Positions 1 to 7,743 are shown, counted from the first letter of the stretch. The stretch is 12,091 nucleotides of DNA from Chloroflexota bacterium (GCA_021785115.1 JAJYGO010000298.1:1-12091), one strand, 5' to 3'. Made by a program: numbers and translations. Notes: a model not told the origin generated them from the sequence alone.

Positions 1-172
1 AAGCGAGCCGTGCTTTCGCCTCGATCCCGCGCGATGAACCGCGGGGCACGATGACCGTCGCGCGATCGAGGAACGGCAGCCGCTCGCTGTCGAGGAGCAG
101 GGTCGGCTCCGGGCCGGGGGCGCTGTACCACACGAGCTCGCCCGGTCGGATCAGCTGCCGGGCGTCTCCCAT
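1..172 (-). CDS. Unrecognised protein, start of gene only, overlaps narI end
   Basis: This is the beginning of a gene that continues past the left edge of the window; 57 codons are visible. The proposed ATG lies at 172-170 inside the last codons of narI, in another frame, so the two genes overlap by 22 bases. The visible peptide begins MGDARQLIRPGELVWYSAPG and continues with Leu- and Pro-rich sequence including LLLDSERLPFLDRA and VIVPRG. Almost every third codon position is G or C, as in the neighbouring real genes, and there is no stop, which supports coding. There is no signal peptide, membrane segment or Cys motif in this part. I do not recognise the family. Its position as the sixth gene of the nar operon suggests a role linked to nitrate respiration or cofactor supply, but that is inference from location only. 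An in-frame GTG at codon 14 is an alternative start. Confidence 0.55.
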   Translation of the reverse strand, partial: MGDARQLIRPGELVWYSAPGPEPTLLLDSERLPFLDRATVIVPRGSSRGIEAKARLA

Positions 173-873
173 CCGCGACGCGGTGCGCGCGCCCCGGTCC
201 GGGAATCGCGCGTGCGGTACACCACGTACGGCCGGGCAAGGTAGCCGACGGGCACGCTGAACACGTGGACGAGCCGTGTGAACGGCCACAGCCCGAGCAG
301 CGCGAACGCCAGCAGCGCATGGATCTGGAACGTGATCGGCGCTCCGGCCATCAGGGCGGCGTCCGGCTGGAGCCAGAAGACGCTGCGGAACCACACGGCG
401 ACGTCCAGCCGGTAGTCGTGCCCGGGGCCGAGGAGGTTGATCGCGATCGTGTTGAAGGCACCGATGGCGATGACTGCCCCCAGGAGCAGGTACATCGCCT
501 TGTCCATCCGGGTCGTGACCCGGAATACGGACGGCGTGAGGCGGCGCCGATACACCAGGAGGGCGAGCCCGGTGGCCGTCATGAGGCCGGCGACGCTGCC
601 GGCCGTCGCGGCGACCGCATGGTAGAGCCCCTCCGAGATGCCGAGCGCCCCGGTCACCGACTCGGGGATGACCAGCCCGATGAAGTGGCCGGCGAGGACG
701 CCCAGGATGCCGAAGTGGAAGAGCGGACTCGCCCAGCCCAGCAGACGGCGCTCATAGATCTGTGACGAGCGGGTCGTCCAGCCGAACTTGTCATAGCGGT
801 AGCGCCAGAAATGGCCGACGACGAAGCTCGTCAGGCAGATGTACGGGAACGCGACCCACAGCACGTTGCTCAC
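151..873 (-). CDS. narI: Respiratory nitrate reductase gamma subunit, dihaem cytochrome b NarI
   Basis: The 240-residue membrane subunit oxidises quinol and passes electrons through two b-type haems to NarH. Five hydrophobic segments lie at about residues 4-24, 50-70, 83-107, 126-148 and 181-203. The expected haem ligands are all present: His53 and His63 in the FHFGILGVLAGH stretch, and His185 and His203 in the segment ending FTRLVHVFSVPVGYL. Their spacings (10 and 18) equal those of E. coli NarI His56/His66 and His187/His205. I chose the GTG at 873 because the protein then begins SNVLWVAFPYICLT, aligning with the N-terminus of known NarI, and because this GTG forms a GTGA overlap with the narJ stop, a typical coupling junction. 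The open frame continues far upstream antisense to nothing meaningful, so the longer version is rejected. The length is normal for the family (about 225-245). The 3' end overlaps an unrecognised gene. Confidence 0.97.
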   Translation of the reverse strand: MSNVLWVAFPYICLTSFVVGHFWRYRYDKFGWTTRSSQIYERRLLGWASPLFHFGILGVLAGHFIGLVIPESVTGALGISEGLYHAVAATAGSVAGLMTATGLALLVYRRRLTPSVFRVTTRMDKAMYLLLGAVIAIGAFNTIAINLLGPGHDYRLDVAVWFRSVFWLQPDAALMAGAPITFQIHALLAFALLGLWPFTRLVHVFSVPVGYLARPYVVYRTRDSRTGARAPRRGWETPGS

Positions 874-1541
874 GTGCGGATCCCGGGTTCGGCGCCGCTG
901 CCCCATGGCTCGAGGCCGACCTGCTCGGCAGGCGGCCCCTCGGTCTCCAGCCGTCGGGCCGCCTCGAGGACGGCTCGTGAGGGCGGCGGCAGCGCGGCCT
1001 CCAGCGCGACGATGACGTCCGCATATGGCGAGCCGGCCTGCTCGAGAGCGTGCCCGAGCGACTCGATGGCCGGCTGATGCTCGACCAGCAGGTCCAGGGG
1101 TTCGGCCACCTCGGGTTCGGCGGCCTCGGATCCCGGCTCGATGGCCTCGGTCTCGGCCGCCAGTTCGAGCACGGCCGGGAGGAAGTCGGGCAGCTCGCCG
1201 GACGCGAGTGAGTAGCCGCGGCTCCGGTAGAGCTCCTGGAAACGCCACAGCGCCATTCCTCGCCGGCGGGTGTCGCCGTTGAGGTGGTAGCTCAGGTAGA
1301 GGCAGTACCGCCGGCGCAGGTCGAAGGTCGCCACGTAGTCGGCCTGAAGATCGAGCAGCGCGCTGCGGTGGGCGTGCTCGATGAACCGCAGGAGCGGGCG
1401 ACCCGCCCGGGCCGCGATGCCCTGCGCGGCCTCGCGGAGCAGCGGCAGCTGGTCCAGCAATCCGTCGTCGGGGTACTGGAGGAGCCGAGACGCGGCGGCG
1501 AGGACGACCCGGCGCTCCGGTTCCGAAAGGTGGGACCTCAT
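870..1541 (-). CDS. narJ: Nitrate reductase molybdenum cofactor assembly chaperone NarJ
   Basis: The gene encodes a 223-residue soluble chaperone of the NarJ/TorD-like family. It binds apo-NarG and supports cofactor insertion and membrane docking; it is not part of the final enzyme. Family hallmarks seen here are the N-terminal ASRLLQYPDDGL segment (residues about 17-28), LDLQADYVATFD (about 63-74), then GDTRRRGMALWRFQELYR and the GELPDFLPAVLE motif, in the same order as E. coli NarJ (236 residues). An acidic linker rich in Glu, Pro and Ala follows at about 132-148 and is not conserved. The ATG at 1541 overlaps the narH stop in an ATGA arrangement, and the TGA at 872-870 overlaps the narI GTG. 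No strong Shine-Dalgarno sequence precedes it, which fits translational coupling to narH. Identification is firm. Confidence 0.95.
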   Translation of the reverse strand: MRSHLSEPERRVVLAAASRLLQYPDDGLLDQLPLLREAAQGIAARAGRPLLRFIEHAHRSALLDLQADYVATFDLRRRYCLYLSYHLNGDTRRRGMALWRFQELYRSRGYSLASGELPDFLPAVLELAAETEAIEPGSEAAEPEVAEPLDLLVEHQPAIESLGHALEQAGSPYADVIVALEAALPPPSRAVLEAARRLETEGPPAEQVGLEPWGSGAEPGIRT

Positions 1542-3223
1542 GCCCCGGCGCCCCGACCGGCATCGTCTCGCGCGTCGAGTCCGGCGTCGTCGCGGGCCTT
1601 GTGGCCGGGTTCGGCGTTGCCGGCGCCACGTGCCTGCGGGTCGACCGCGCCGCGGCCCTCCGGCAGGTCGGCGTAGCGGGAGGCCTTGGCTCGCTGCCGG
1701 GCGAGGGCGAACGTCTCGACGGAGACCGGCGTCGCCGGCACCTCCCCGAACGGGCCGACCCCGCCCATCCCCGGTCCGCCCTGGTAGTCCAGGCTGCAGC
1801 CGGCCGCCTCGTCGAGCGAACGGGAGGCCTCGACGTGGGCCGTGGGAATCACGTAGCGGTCCTCGTACCTGGCGATGGCGAGCAGGCGGTAGAGGTCCTC
1901 GATCGCCTGCGGGGTCAGGCCGACCGACGCCGCGATCGTCTCGTCGGGCGCCTCGCCGAGGTTCACCCGGCGCATGTGGACCCGCATGGCCGCCAGCATG
2001 CGCAGGCTCGCGACGACCGGTCCCGGATCGCCGGCCGTGAACAGCTCCGCGAGGTAGCCGACCGGGATGCGCAGCGCGTCGATGGCGGCGAAGAGGGTGA
2101 CCCGGTCCTCTCCGTCGAAGCCCGTGTCGCGGACCACGTCGACCACCGGGGAGAGCGGCGGGATGTACCAGACCATGGGCATCGTGCGGTACTCAGGATG
2201 GAGAGGCAGGGCGATGCGGTAGCGGTTGGTCAGGGCGTACACGGGCGAGCGGCGGGCCGCCTCGAGCCAGTCCTCGGCGATCCCGGCCCCGCGCGCCGCG
2301 GCGATCACCGCCGGATCCTCGGGATCGAGGATCACCGAGCGCTGAGCCTCGAGCAGGTCCCGCTCGTGCTCGACCGAGGCGGCCTCGAGCACCCGGTCGG
2401 CGTCGTACAGGAAGAGTCCGATGTAGCGCAGCCGGCCCACGCAGGTCTCGGCGCAGACCGTCGGCTGGCCGGCCTCCACCCGCGGGTAGCAGAAGGTGCA
2501 CTTCTCGGCCTTGCCGGTCCGGTGGTTGAAGTACACCTTCTTGTAGGGACAGCCCGAGACGCACATCCGCCAGCCCCGGCAGCCGTCCTGGTCGACCAGC
2601 ACGATGCCGTCCTCGGCACGCTTGTACATCGCGCCCGACGGGCAGGCGGCGACGCACGACGGGTTCAGGCAGTGCTCGCAGATGCGGGGCAGGTAGAACA
2701 TGAACGCCTGCTCGAACTCGAGCTTCACCCGATCGCCGATCCGCTGGAGGACGGGGTCGCGGGGGGCATGCTCCGGCGCTCCCCCCAGGTCGTCGTCCCA
2801 GTTGGCCGACCAGCGGATCTGCATGGGCTCGCCGGTGAGGAGCGACTTCGGTCGGGCGACGGGGACGTCGGCCTGCGCGGGCGCGGTGATGAGGGTGTCG
2901 TAGTCGTACGTCCAGGGCTCGTAGTAGTCGGCGAGCTCGGGGAGGGTGGGGTTGCTGAAGATCCGGAGGAGCCGCCTGATGCGACCTCCGGCCCGCAGCT
3001 CGAGCCTGCCCGTGCGCGTTCGGACCCACCCGCCTTCCCAGCGCTCCTGGTCCTCGTAACGCCGCGGGTAGCCGAGCCCCGGCCGGGTCTCGACGTTGTT
3101 GAACCAGGCGTACTCGACGCCGGTGCGGTTGGTCCAGGCCTGCTTGCACGTCACCGAGCAGGTGTGGCAGCCGAGGCACTTGTCGAGGTTCATGACCATG
3201 CCCAGCTGGGCCATCACGCGCAT
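1538..3223 (-). CDS. narH: Respiratory nitrate reductase beta subunit, Fe-S protein NarH
   Basis: The 561-residue electron-transfer subunit carries four iron-sulfur clusters linking NarI haems to NarG. All 15 cluster cysteines are visible: C16, C19, C22, C26; C182, C185, C190, C194; C215, C221, C225; and C242, C245, C257, C261. Trp218 in CRGWRMC replaces a cysteine, the known signature of the [3Fe-4S] cluster in NarH. The start at 3223 matches the usual N-terminus (GMVMNLDKCLGCHTC follows directly) and lies 4 bases after the narG stop. An ATG at 3214 is a weaker alternative. The protein is longer than E. coli NarH (512 residues). The excess is a C-terminal tail after about residue 490, rich in Ala, Arg, Asp and Gly and holding two copies of ARDDAG. 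That tail has no counterpart I recognise and may be a disordered lineage-specific extension. The core is intact and clearly functional. Confidence 0.97.
   Translation of the reverse strand: MRVMAQLGMVMNLDKCLGCHTCSVTCKQAWTNRTGVEYAWFNNVETRPGLGYPRRYEDQERWEGGWVRTRTGRLELRAGGRIRRLLRIFSNPTLPELADYYEPWTYDYDTLITAPAQADVPVARPKSLLTGEPMQIRWSANWDDDLGGAPEHAPRDPVLQRIGDRVKLEFEQAFMFYLPRICEHCLNPSCVAACPSGAMYKRAEDGIVLVDQDGCRGWRMCVSGCPYKKVYFNHRTGKAEKCTFCYPRVEAGQPTVCAETCVGRLRYIGLFLYDADRVLEAASVEHERDLLEAQRSVILDPEDPAVIAAARGAGIAEDWLEAARRSPVYALTNRYRIALPLHPEYRTMPMVWYIPPLSPVVDVVRDTGFDGEDRVTLFAAIDALRIPVGYLAELFTAGDPGPVVASLRMLAAMRVHMRRVNLGEAPDETIAASVGLTPQAIEDLYRLLAIARYEDRYVIPTAHVEASRSLDEAAGCSLDYQGGPGMGGVGPFGEVPATPVSVETFALARQRAKASRYADLPEGRGAVDPQARGAGNAEPGHKARDDAGLDARDDAGRGAGA
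1550..1597 (-). repeat. Two tandem 8-residue repeats in the NarH tail
   Basis: Two adjacent 24-base units encode ARDDAGLD and ARDDAGRG (NarH residues 543-558), six of eight residues identical. Most of the differences between the DNA copies are synonymous, so the repeat is kept mainly at protein level. It sits in the low-complexity C-terminal extension just before the narJ overlap. Confidence 0.6.
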
Positions 3224-3227
3224 CGGC

Positions 3228-6200
3228 TCAGTACTCGACGTCCTGCGAGCGGCGCCGGATCACGGTCACCTCGTCGCGCTGGTTGCCCGTCGGACCGTAG
3301 TAGTTGAAGCCGTAGGACAGCTGGGCGTAGCCGCCGATCAGGTGGGTCGGCTTGATCAGAAGGCGCGTGAGCGCGTTGTGGATGCCGCCCCGACGCCCGC
3401 TCAGCTCGGACTTCGGGGTGTCGATCGTGCGGTCCTTCGCGTGGTACATGTACGCGGTGCCCTGGGGCATCCGGTGGCTCACCACGGCGCGTGCCACGAC
3501 CACCCCGTTGCGGTTGTAGGCCTCGATCCAGTCGTTGTCCCTGACCCCGATCCGGGCTGCGTCCTCCCGGCTCAACCAGAGGTCCGGCCCGCCGCGCGAC
3601 AGGCTCAGCATGAACAGGTTGTCCTGGTACTCCGAGTGGATCGACCACTTCGAGTGCGGCGTGAGGTAGCGGACGGTGACCTCGGCGCCGCCCCCGCCCC
3701 CCTGGTCGCCGAAGATGCGGCGCATGTCGAGGGGCGGACGGTAGGTCGGGAGTTGCTCGCCGAGCTCGGCGATCCAGTCGTGGTCCAGGAAAAACTGCTG
3801 GCGCCCGGTGAGAGTGTGCCAGGGCTTGAGCCGCTCGACGTTGATGGTGAACGGCGAGTACCGGCGCCCGCCGTGCTCGCTGCCCGACCACTCGTGGGAC
3901 GTGACGACCGGCTGTGGGCGTGCCCGGGTGTCGGCGAACGTGATGCGGCGGCCGGCCTGGTCGGCGGCAAGGTCGGCGAGCGGCCGTCCGGTCCGCTGTT
4001 CGAGGACGCCGAGGCCGGCGGTCGCGAGGCGGCCGTTGGTGGTCCCGGAGAGGGCCAGGATCGCTTCGCAGGCCTGCTCGGCGCGGGCCAGCGACGGCCG
4101 GCCGTGGGCGAGCCCGCCGCGGACGGTCCCGCAGATGCGCCCGAGCTCCTCGATCTCGGCAGTGGGCGCCAGGGTGACCCCCTTGACCGTCGTCCCGAGC
4201 GCGTCGATCTTCGGCCCGAGCGCCACCATCTGCTCCGCGATCGCGGCGTAGTCTCGCTCGACGACCGTGAATGCGGGCATGGTCCGGCCGGGGATCGGGT
4301 CGCAGTCGCCGTGCCGCCAGTCGAGCACCCGGCCGCCGGGCTGGGCGGTCTCACCAGGGGAATCGTGCAGCAGCGGCGTGGCCACCAGGTCCCCCCGAAC
4401 CCCGAGGTGGCGCGCCGCGAGGGCGCTGAACACCCGGGCGAGGGCCACGAAGGTCTCGTAGTCGCTGCGCGCCTCCCACGGCGGGCTGATCGCCGGGCTG
4501 AACGCGTGCACGAACGGGTGCATGTCGGTCGATGACAGGTCGTATTTCTCGTACCAGGTGGCGGCCGGCAGCAGGACGTCGGAAAAGAGGCCGGTGGACG
4601 TCATCCGGAAGTCGAGCGAGACGAGCAGATCCAGCTTGCCCTCGGGTGCCTCGTCGTGCCAGGTGACCTCGGCCGGCCGGCGGTCCTCCGCCGCCGGCTC
4701 GGCCCGGATGGCGGCATCCGTACCCAGGAGGTGACGCAGGAAATACTCGTTGCCCTTGCCCGAGGAGCCCAGCAGGTTGGCCCGCCAGACCGTCAGCACC
4801 CGCGGGAAGCTCGTCTCCGCGTCGGGGTCCTCGCAGGCGAAGCGCAACCCGCCCGCCCGGAGCCGGTCGACGACGTACGCCGCCGGGTCGACCCCCGCCG
4901 CCCGCGCCTCGTCGACCAGGTCGAGCGGATTCCGGTCGAAGGTCGGGTACGACGGCAACCAGCCCAGCCGGGCCGACTGGGCCACGGTGTCGACCAGGGC
5001 GCGTCCCTTGAACAGCCCCCGTCCGAGCGGCGTGGCGAGCTCGTCCGCCCCGAACCCGTCGTAGCGCCACTGGTCGGTGGCGAGGTACCAGAACGCGGTG
5101 CCGGCCATCTGGCGGGGCGGCCGGACCCAGTCGAGCGCGAACGCGAGCTGAGACCAGCCGGTCAGGGGGCGCACCTTCTCCTGGCCCACGTAGTGCGCCC
5201 ATCCGCCGCCGTTGACTCCCTGGCAGCCCGTGAGGGTGGTGAGGGCGAGCATGGCCCGGTAGATCTGGTCTGAGTGGAACCAGTGGTTGGTCCCGGCGCC
5301 CATGACGATCAGCGACCGGCCCCCCGAGCGCTCGGCGTTGTCGGCGAACTCCCGCGCGATCCGGGCGACGGCGGCGGCTGGGACGGAGGTGATCGGCTCC
5401 TGCCAGGCCGGCGTGTACGGCGCCGGGTCGTCGTACCCGCCCGGCCAGCTGCCCGGCAGCCCCGGCCGGGCCACGCCGTACTGGGCGAGCAGCAGGTCGA
5501 AGACGGTCGTCACGAGGCGGCCGGCAATCCGCTGCACCGGGACGCCCCGGTGCAGGACCGAGCCGCCCTCGTTGGCCCCCTCGTTGACGTCGAAGCGGGG
5601 CAGGTCGAGCGCGACGTTCTCCCCGACGTCGAACAGCGAGAGCGCCGGGACCACGCCCTGCAGGTCGAGGTTCCAGCGGCCCATGCCGCCGGCCGTGTAG
5701 CGGTCGCCGATGCTTCCGTTCGGCACCACCGGCTCGCCGGTCGTCGCGTCCAGGAGGACCGTCCGCCAGGCATCACCGTCGCCGGCCCGCCCAAGGTCCG
5801 CGGCGGTGAGAAATCGGTCCGGCACGAAGACGCCGGGAACATCCTCGCGTTCCCGGAGCGTGACGAGGAGGGGCAGGTCCGTGTACTGCCTGACGTAGTC
5901 GCGGAACCTCTCGACCTCGCGCTCGACGAAGAACTCCCGCAGGATCACGTGGCCCATCGCCATGGCCAGCGCGCCATCGGTCCCGGGCCGGGCGGCCAGC
6001 CACTCGTCGGCGAACTTGGTGTTGTCGGCATAGTCCGGGCTGACCACCACCACCTTCTGGCCACGGTAGCGGGCCTCGGCCATGAAGTGCGCGTCGGGGG
6101 TCCGGGTCACCGGCAGGTTCGAGCCCCACATCACGAGGTAGGAGGCGTTCCACCAGTCCGCCGATTCCGGCACGTCGGTCTGGTCCCCGAAGACCTGGGG

Positions 6201-6920
6201 CGCGGCGATGGGCAGGTCGGCGTACCAGTCGTAGAAGGACAGGACGGTGCCGCCGATGAGGCTCGTGTACCGGGCGCCGGCGGCATACGACACCATGGAC
6301 ATGGCCGGGATCGGCGAGAAGGCGGCGATGCGGTCGGGCCCCCACGTCCGGATGGTGTGAACCTGGGCGGCGGCGACGATCTCCAGCGCCTCGTCCCAGT
6401 GAACCCGGACCAGCCCGCCCTTGCCCCGGGCCCGCATGTACGTTCGGCGGCGCTCCGGGTCGCCCACCACGTCGGCCCACGCGGCCACCGGGTCGCCGAG
6501 CCGCGCCTTCGCCTCGCGGTACATGCCGAGCAGGACGCCGCGCACGTAGGGGTAGCGCACGCGGGTCGGTGAGTACGTGTACCAGGAGAAGGCCGCGCCG
6601 CGCGGGCAGCCGCGGGGTTCGTACTCGGGGGAGTCGGGACCCACGGCCGGGTAGTCGGTCTCCTGGGTCTCCCAGGTGATGATGTCGTCCTTGACGTAGA
6701 CCTTCCAGGAGCACGATCCGGTGCAGTTCACGCCGTGCGTGGACCGGACGATCCGGTCGTGGCTCCAGCGGTCGCGGTAGAAGACATCCGCGTCCCGCCC
6801 GCCCTGGCGGGTGATGGTCCGCAGGTCGTCCGAGACTGCATCCGGCTGGAGGAGGCGACGGGTGCGGAGGAGCGCCTGGACGAGGAGATCCGCGTTCATC
6901 GCGATGTGGCGGTCAGCCAT
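3228..6920 (-). CDS. narG: Respiratory nitrate reductase alpha subunit, Mo-bisMGD catalytic NarG
   Basis: The 1230-residue catalytic subunit reduces nitrate to nitrite at a molybdenum-bis(MGD) centre (E. coli NarG has 1247). The FS0 [4Fe-4S] ligands are His62, Cys66, Cys70 (STHGVNCTGSCSWK) and Cys105 (EPRGCPRG), with the same spacing as E. coli His50/Cys54/Cys58/Cys93. The molybdenum-ligand Asp is Asp231 in SFYDWYADLP. Other conserved blocks include FSPIPAMSMVSYA, QTDVPESADWW, GGGWAHYVGQEK, NLLGSSGKG, DMHPFVH and the C-terminal GGIHNALTR and YGFNYYG. The N-terminus MADRHIAMNADLL has no twin-arginine signal, so the active site should face the cytoplasm. I chose ATG 6920 because GGGGA lies 7 bases upstream; an ATG at 6899 is possible. 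The start overlaps the regulator's 3' end by 8 bases, so both genes share a transcript. The open frame continues upstream to 7628, but that part is antisense-type shadow of the regulator. No frameshift is seen. Confidence 0.98.
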   Translation of the reverse strand: MADRHIAMNADLLVQALLRTRRLLQPDAVSDDLRTITRQGGRDADVFYRDRWSHDRIVRSTHGVNCTGSCSWKVYVKDDIITWETQETDYPAVGPDSPEYEPRGCPRGAAFSWYTYSPTRVRYPYVRGVLLGMYREAKARLGDPVAAWADVVGDPERRRTYMRARGKGGLVRVHWDEALEIVAAAQVHTIRTWGPDRIAAFSPIPAMSMVSYAAGARYTSLIGGTVLSFYDWYADLPIAAPQVFGDQTDVPESADWWNASYLVMWGSNLPVTRTPDAHFMAEARYRGQKVVVVSPDYADNTKFADEWLAARPGTDGALAMAMGHVILREFFVEREVERFRDYVRQYTDLPLLVTLREREDVPGVFVPDRFLTAADLGRAGDGDAWRTVLLDATTGEPVVPNGSIGDRYTAGGMGRWNLDLQGVVPALSLFDVGENVALDLPRFDVNEGANEGGSVLHRGVPVQRIAGRLVTTVFDLLLAQYGVARPGLPGSWPGGYDDPAPYTPAWQEPITSVPAAAVARIAREFADNAERSGGRSLIVMGAGTNHWFHSDQIYRAMLALTTLTGCQGVNGGGWAHYVGQEKVRPLTGWSQLAFALDWVRPPRQMAGTAFWYLATDQWRYDGFGADELATPLGRGLFKGRALVDTVAQSARLGWLPSYPTFDRNPLDLVDEARAAGVDPAAYVVDRLRAGGLRFACEDPDAETSFPRVLTVWRANLLGSSGKGNEYFLRHLLGTDAAIRAEPAAEDRRPAEVTWHDEAPEGKLDLLVSLDFRMTSTGLFSDVLLPAATWYEKYDLSSTDMHPFVHAFSPAISPPWEARSDYETFVALARVFSALAARHLGVRGDLVATPLLHDSPGETAQPGGRVLDWRHGDCDPIPGRTMPAFTVVERDYAAIAEQMVALGPKIDALGTTVKGVTLAPTAEIEELGRICGTVRGGLAHGRPSLARAEQACEAILALSGTTNGRLATAGLGVLEQRTGRPLADLAADQAGRRITFADTRARPQPVVTSHEWSGSEHGGRRYSPFTINVERLKPWHTLTGRQQFFLDHDWIAELGEQLPTYRPPLDMRRIFGDQGGGGGAEVTVRYLTPHSKWSIHSEYQDNLFMLSLSRGGPDLWLSREDAARIGVRDNDWIEAYNRNGVVVARAVVSHRMPQGTAYMYHAKDRTIDTPKSELSGRRGGIHNALTRLLIKPTHLIGGYAQLSYGFNYYGPTGNQRDEVTVIRRRSQDVEY

Positions 6921-7725
6921 TCCGCGTTCCCCGTGGCGCGCCGAGCGGCGGTCGATGGCTGGCCACCGCGGCGCCTTCATTCTGGACCCGCGGAAGTGGC
7001 GGACGCGAATCGGGGCCCTCGGGGGCGGAGCGCCGGAGGTGGACGACGCACAGCAGCGGATCGTCGGCGGCAAACGGCTCGAGTTCGGCAACGCACACGG
7101 CGGTCCCCAGGCGCTCGAACGTCTGCTCGAGCATCCCGGCGTGGACCCCGCAGACCACGGCGCGATGGTCTCGCGCGACCGCCTCGAAGGGGCAGCGGCG
7201 GAGCATGATGCGATCCCCGGCAACGGGGAGGTCCGGTGCGAAGCCCAGGTGATCCATGAGGCCGGCGACCGTGTTGACGGCGTCGTCGGCGGCCAGGGGA
7301 CCCGCGGCGGCATCGGGAATGACGTCGAGGGCTTCCACCCAGCGCCGCCCCGCCGAGCGGGCCGCGCCGGAGGGGTCGGCCAGGCCCGAGAGCTGACTCG
7401 CGAGCACGCTTGCCAGGCGGCGGTAACCATCGGTGGCACCGGGTGCCGCGGCTGGCTCCGCCTCGCTGCGAGCGTCGCCGCTCGCGCCGGCCCGGGCGAC
7501 GTAGCGGATCCGCGGCCGGCCGGCGGTGCCGCGCCGCTCGACCTGGCGGTCGACGAGACCGGCGGAGACGAGCAGGTCGAGGTGGAACCGGGTCGTGCTC
7601 GGATGGAGCCCGAGCACCTCCGCCGCATCCTCCACCGACAGCGCGTGTCCGGCGGCGCGCAGCGCCGTCAGCAGCGCGGCACGGCTCTCGGCTGCCAGCA
7701 CATGCTGCACGCGCGTCTCCGTCAT
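6913..7725 (-). CDS. COG2345-type (ArsR/SufR-like) winged-helix regulator with Cys cluster
   Basis: The 270-residue protein is a probable DNA-binding regulator of the nar locus. Residues about 10-78 form a winged helix-turn-helix: LSVEDAAEVLGLHPSTTRFH then LDLLVSAGLVDRQ, with a wing carrying GTAGRPRIRY. This pattern is typical of COG2345 predicted ArsR-family regulators, relatives of the Fe-S sensor SufR. The C-terminal half contains the group's LRRCPFEAVARDHRAVVCG block and ends with LLCVVHL. Cysteines at 178, 192, 211 and 226 (spacings X13, X18, X14) are candidate metal or Fe-S ligands. A Pro-rich tail (231-270) is unlike the domain and overlaps narG. I chose ATG 7725 because a TATAAT box ends 7 bases before it, implying a leaderless message; the longer open frame upstream crosses the narK promoter and is rejected. 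As first gene of the operon it probably regulates itself, narGHJI and narK. The signal it senses (oxygen, NO or redox state) is inference. Confidence 0.85.
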   Translation of the reverse strand: MTETRVQHVLAAESRAALLTALRAAGHALSVEDAAEVLGLHPSTTRFHLDLLVSAGLVDRQVERRGTAGRPRIRYVARAGASGDARSEAEPAAAPGATDGYRRLASVLASQLSGLADPSGAARSAGRRWVEALDVIPDAAAGPLAADDAVNTVAGLMDHLGFAPDLPVAGDRIMLRRCPFEAVARDHRAVVCGVHAGMLEQTFERLGTAVCVAELEPFAADDPLLCVVHLRRSAPEGPDSRPPLPRVQNEGAAVASHRPPLGAPRGTRNG

Positions 7726-7738
7726 AGCTGTGATTATA
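7726..7738 (-). promoter_or_regulatory. Promoter of regulator-narGHJI operon, leaderless start
   Basis: On the minus strand a perfect TATAAT lies at 7738-7733, followed by seven bases and then the ATG at 7725. Transcription would therefore begin at or within a base of the start codon, giving a leaderless mRNA; in agreement, no Shine-Dalgarno sequence precedes this ATG. No good -35 hexamer is found 16-18 bases upstream (best reads like GGCACA), so the promoter may be weak or need an activator. Confidence 0.65.
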
Positions 7739-7743
7739 ATCAC
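7730..7743. promoter_or_regulatory. Perfect 14-bp palindromic operator between regulator and narK
   Basis: GTGATTATAATCAC is identical on both strands and stands out as an AT-rich island in GC-rich DNA. Including the preceding T it reads TGTGA-N6-TCAC, nearly the CRP-type consensus, and GTGAT-N4-ATCAC also matches four of five bases in each half of the FNR-type TTGAT-N4-ATCAA. It covers the predicted -10 boxes of both divergent promoters, so a bound protein would be expected to block transcription in both directions. Candidate binders are the adjacent COG2345-type regulator or an unlinked CRP/FNR-family protein. Confidence 0.75.

Noticed and set aside
1601..3307. Long plus-strand open frame of 568 codons opposite narH
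   Set aside because: It is antisense to narH, has Arg/Pro/Gly-rich low-information sequence and arises because GC-rich DNA has few stops. NarH is unmistakable on the other strand.
3096..4535. Plus-strand open frame opposite narG and narH starts
   Set aside because: Shadow of narG; the translated sequence shows no domain, and the opposite strand carries conserved NarG motifs throughout.
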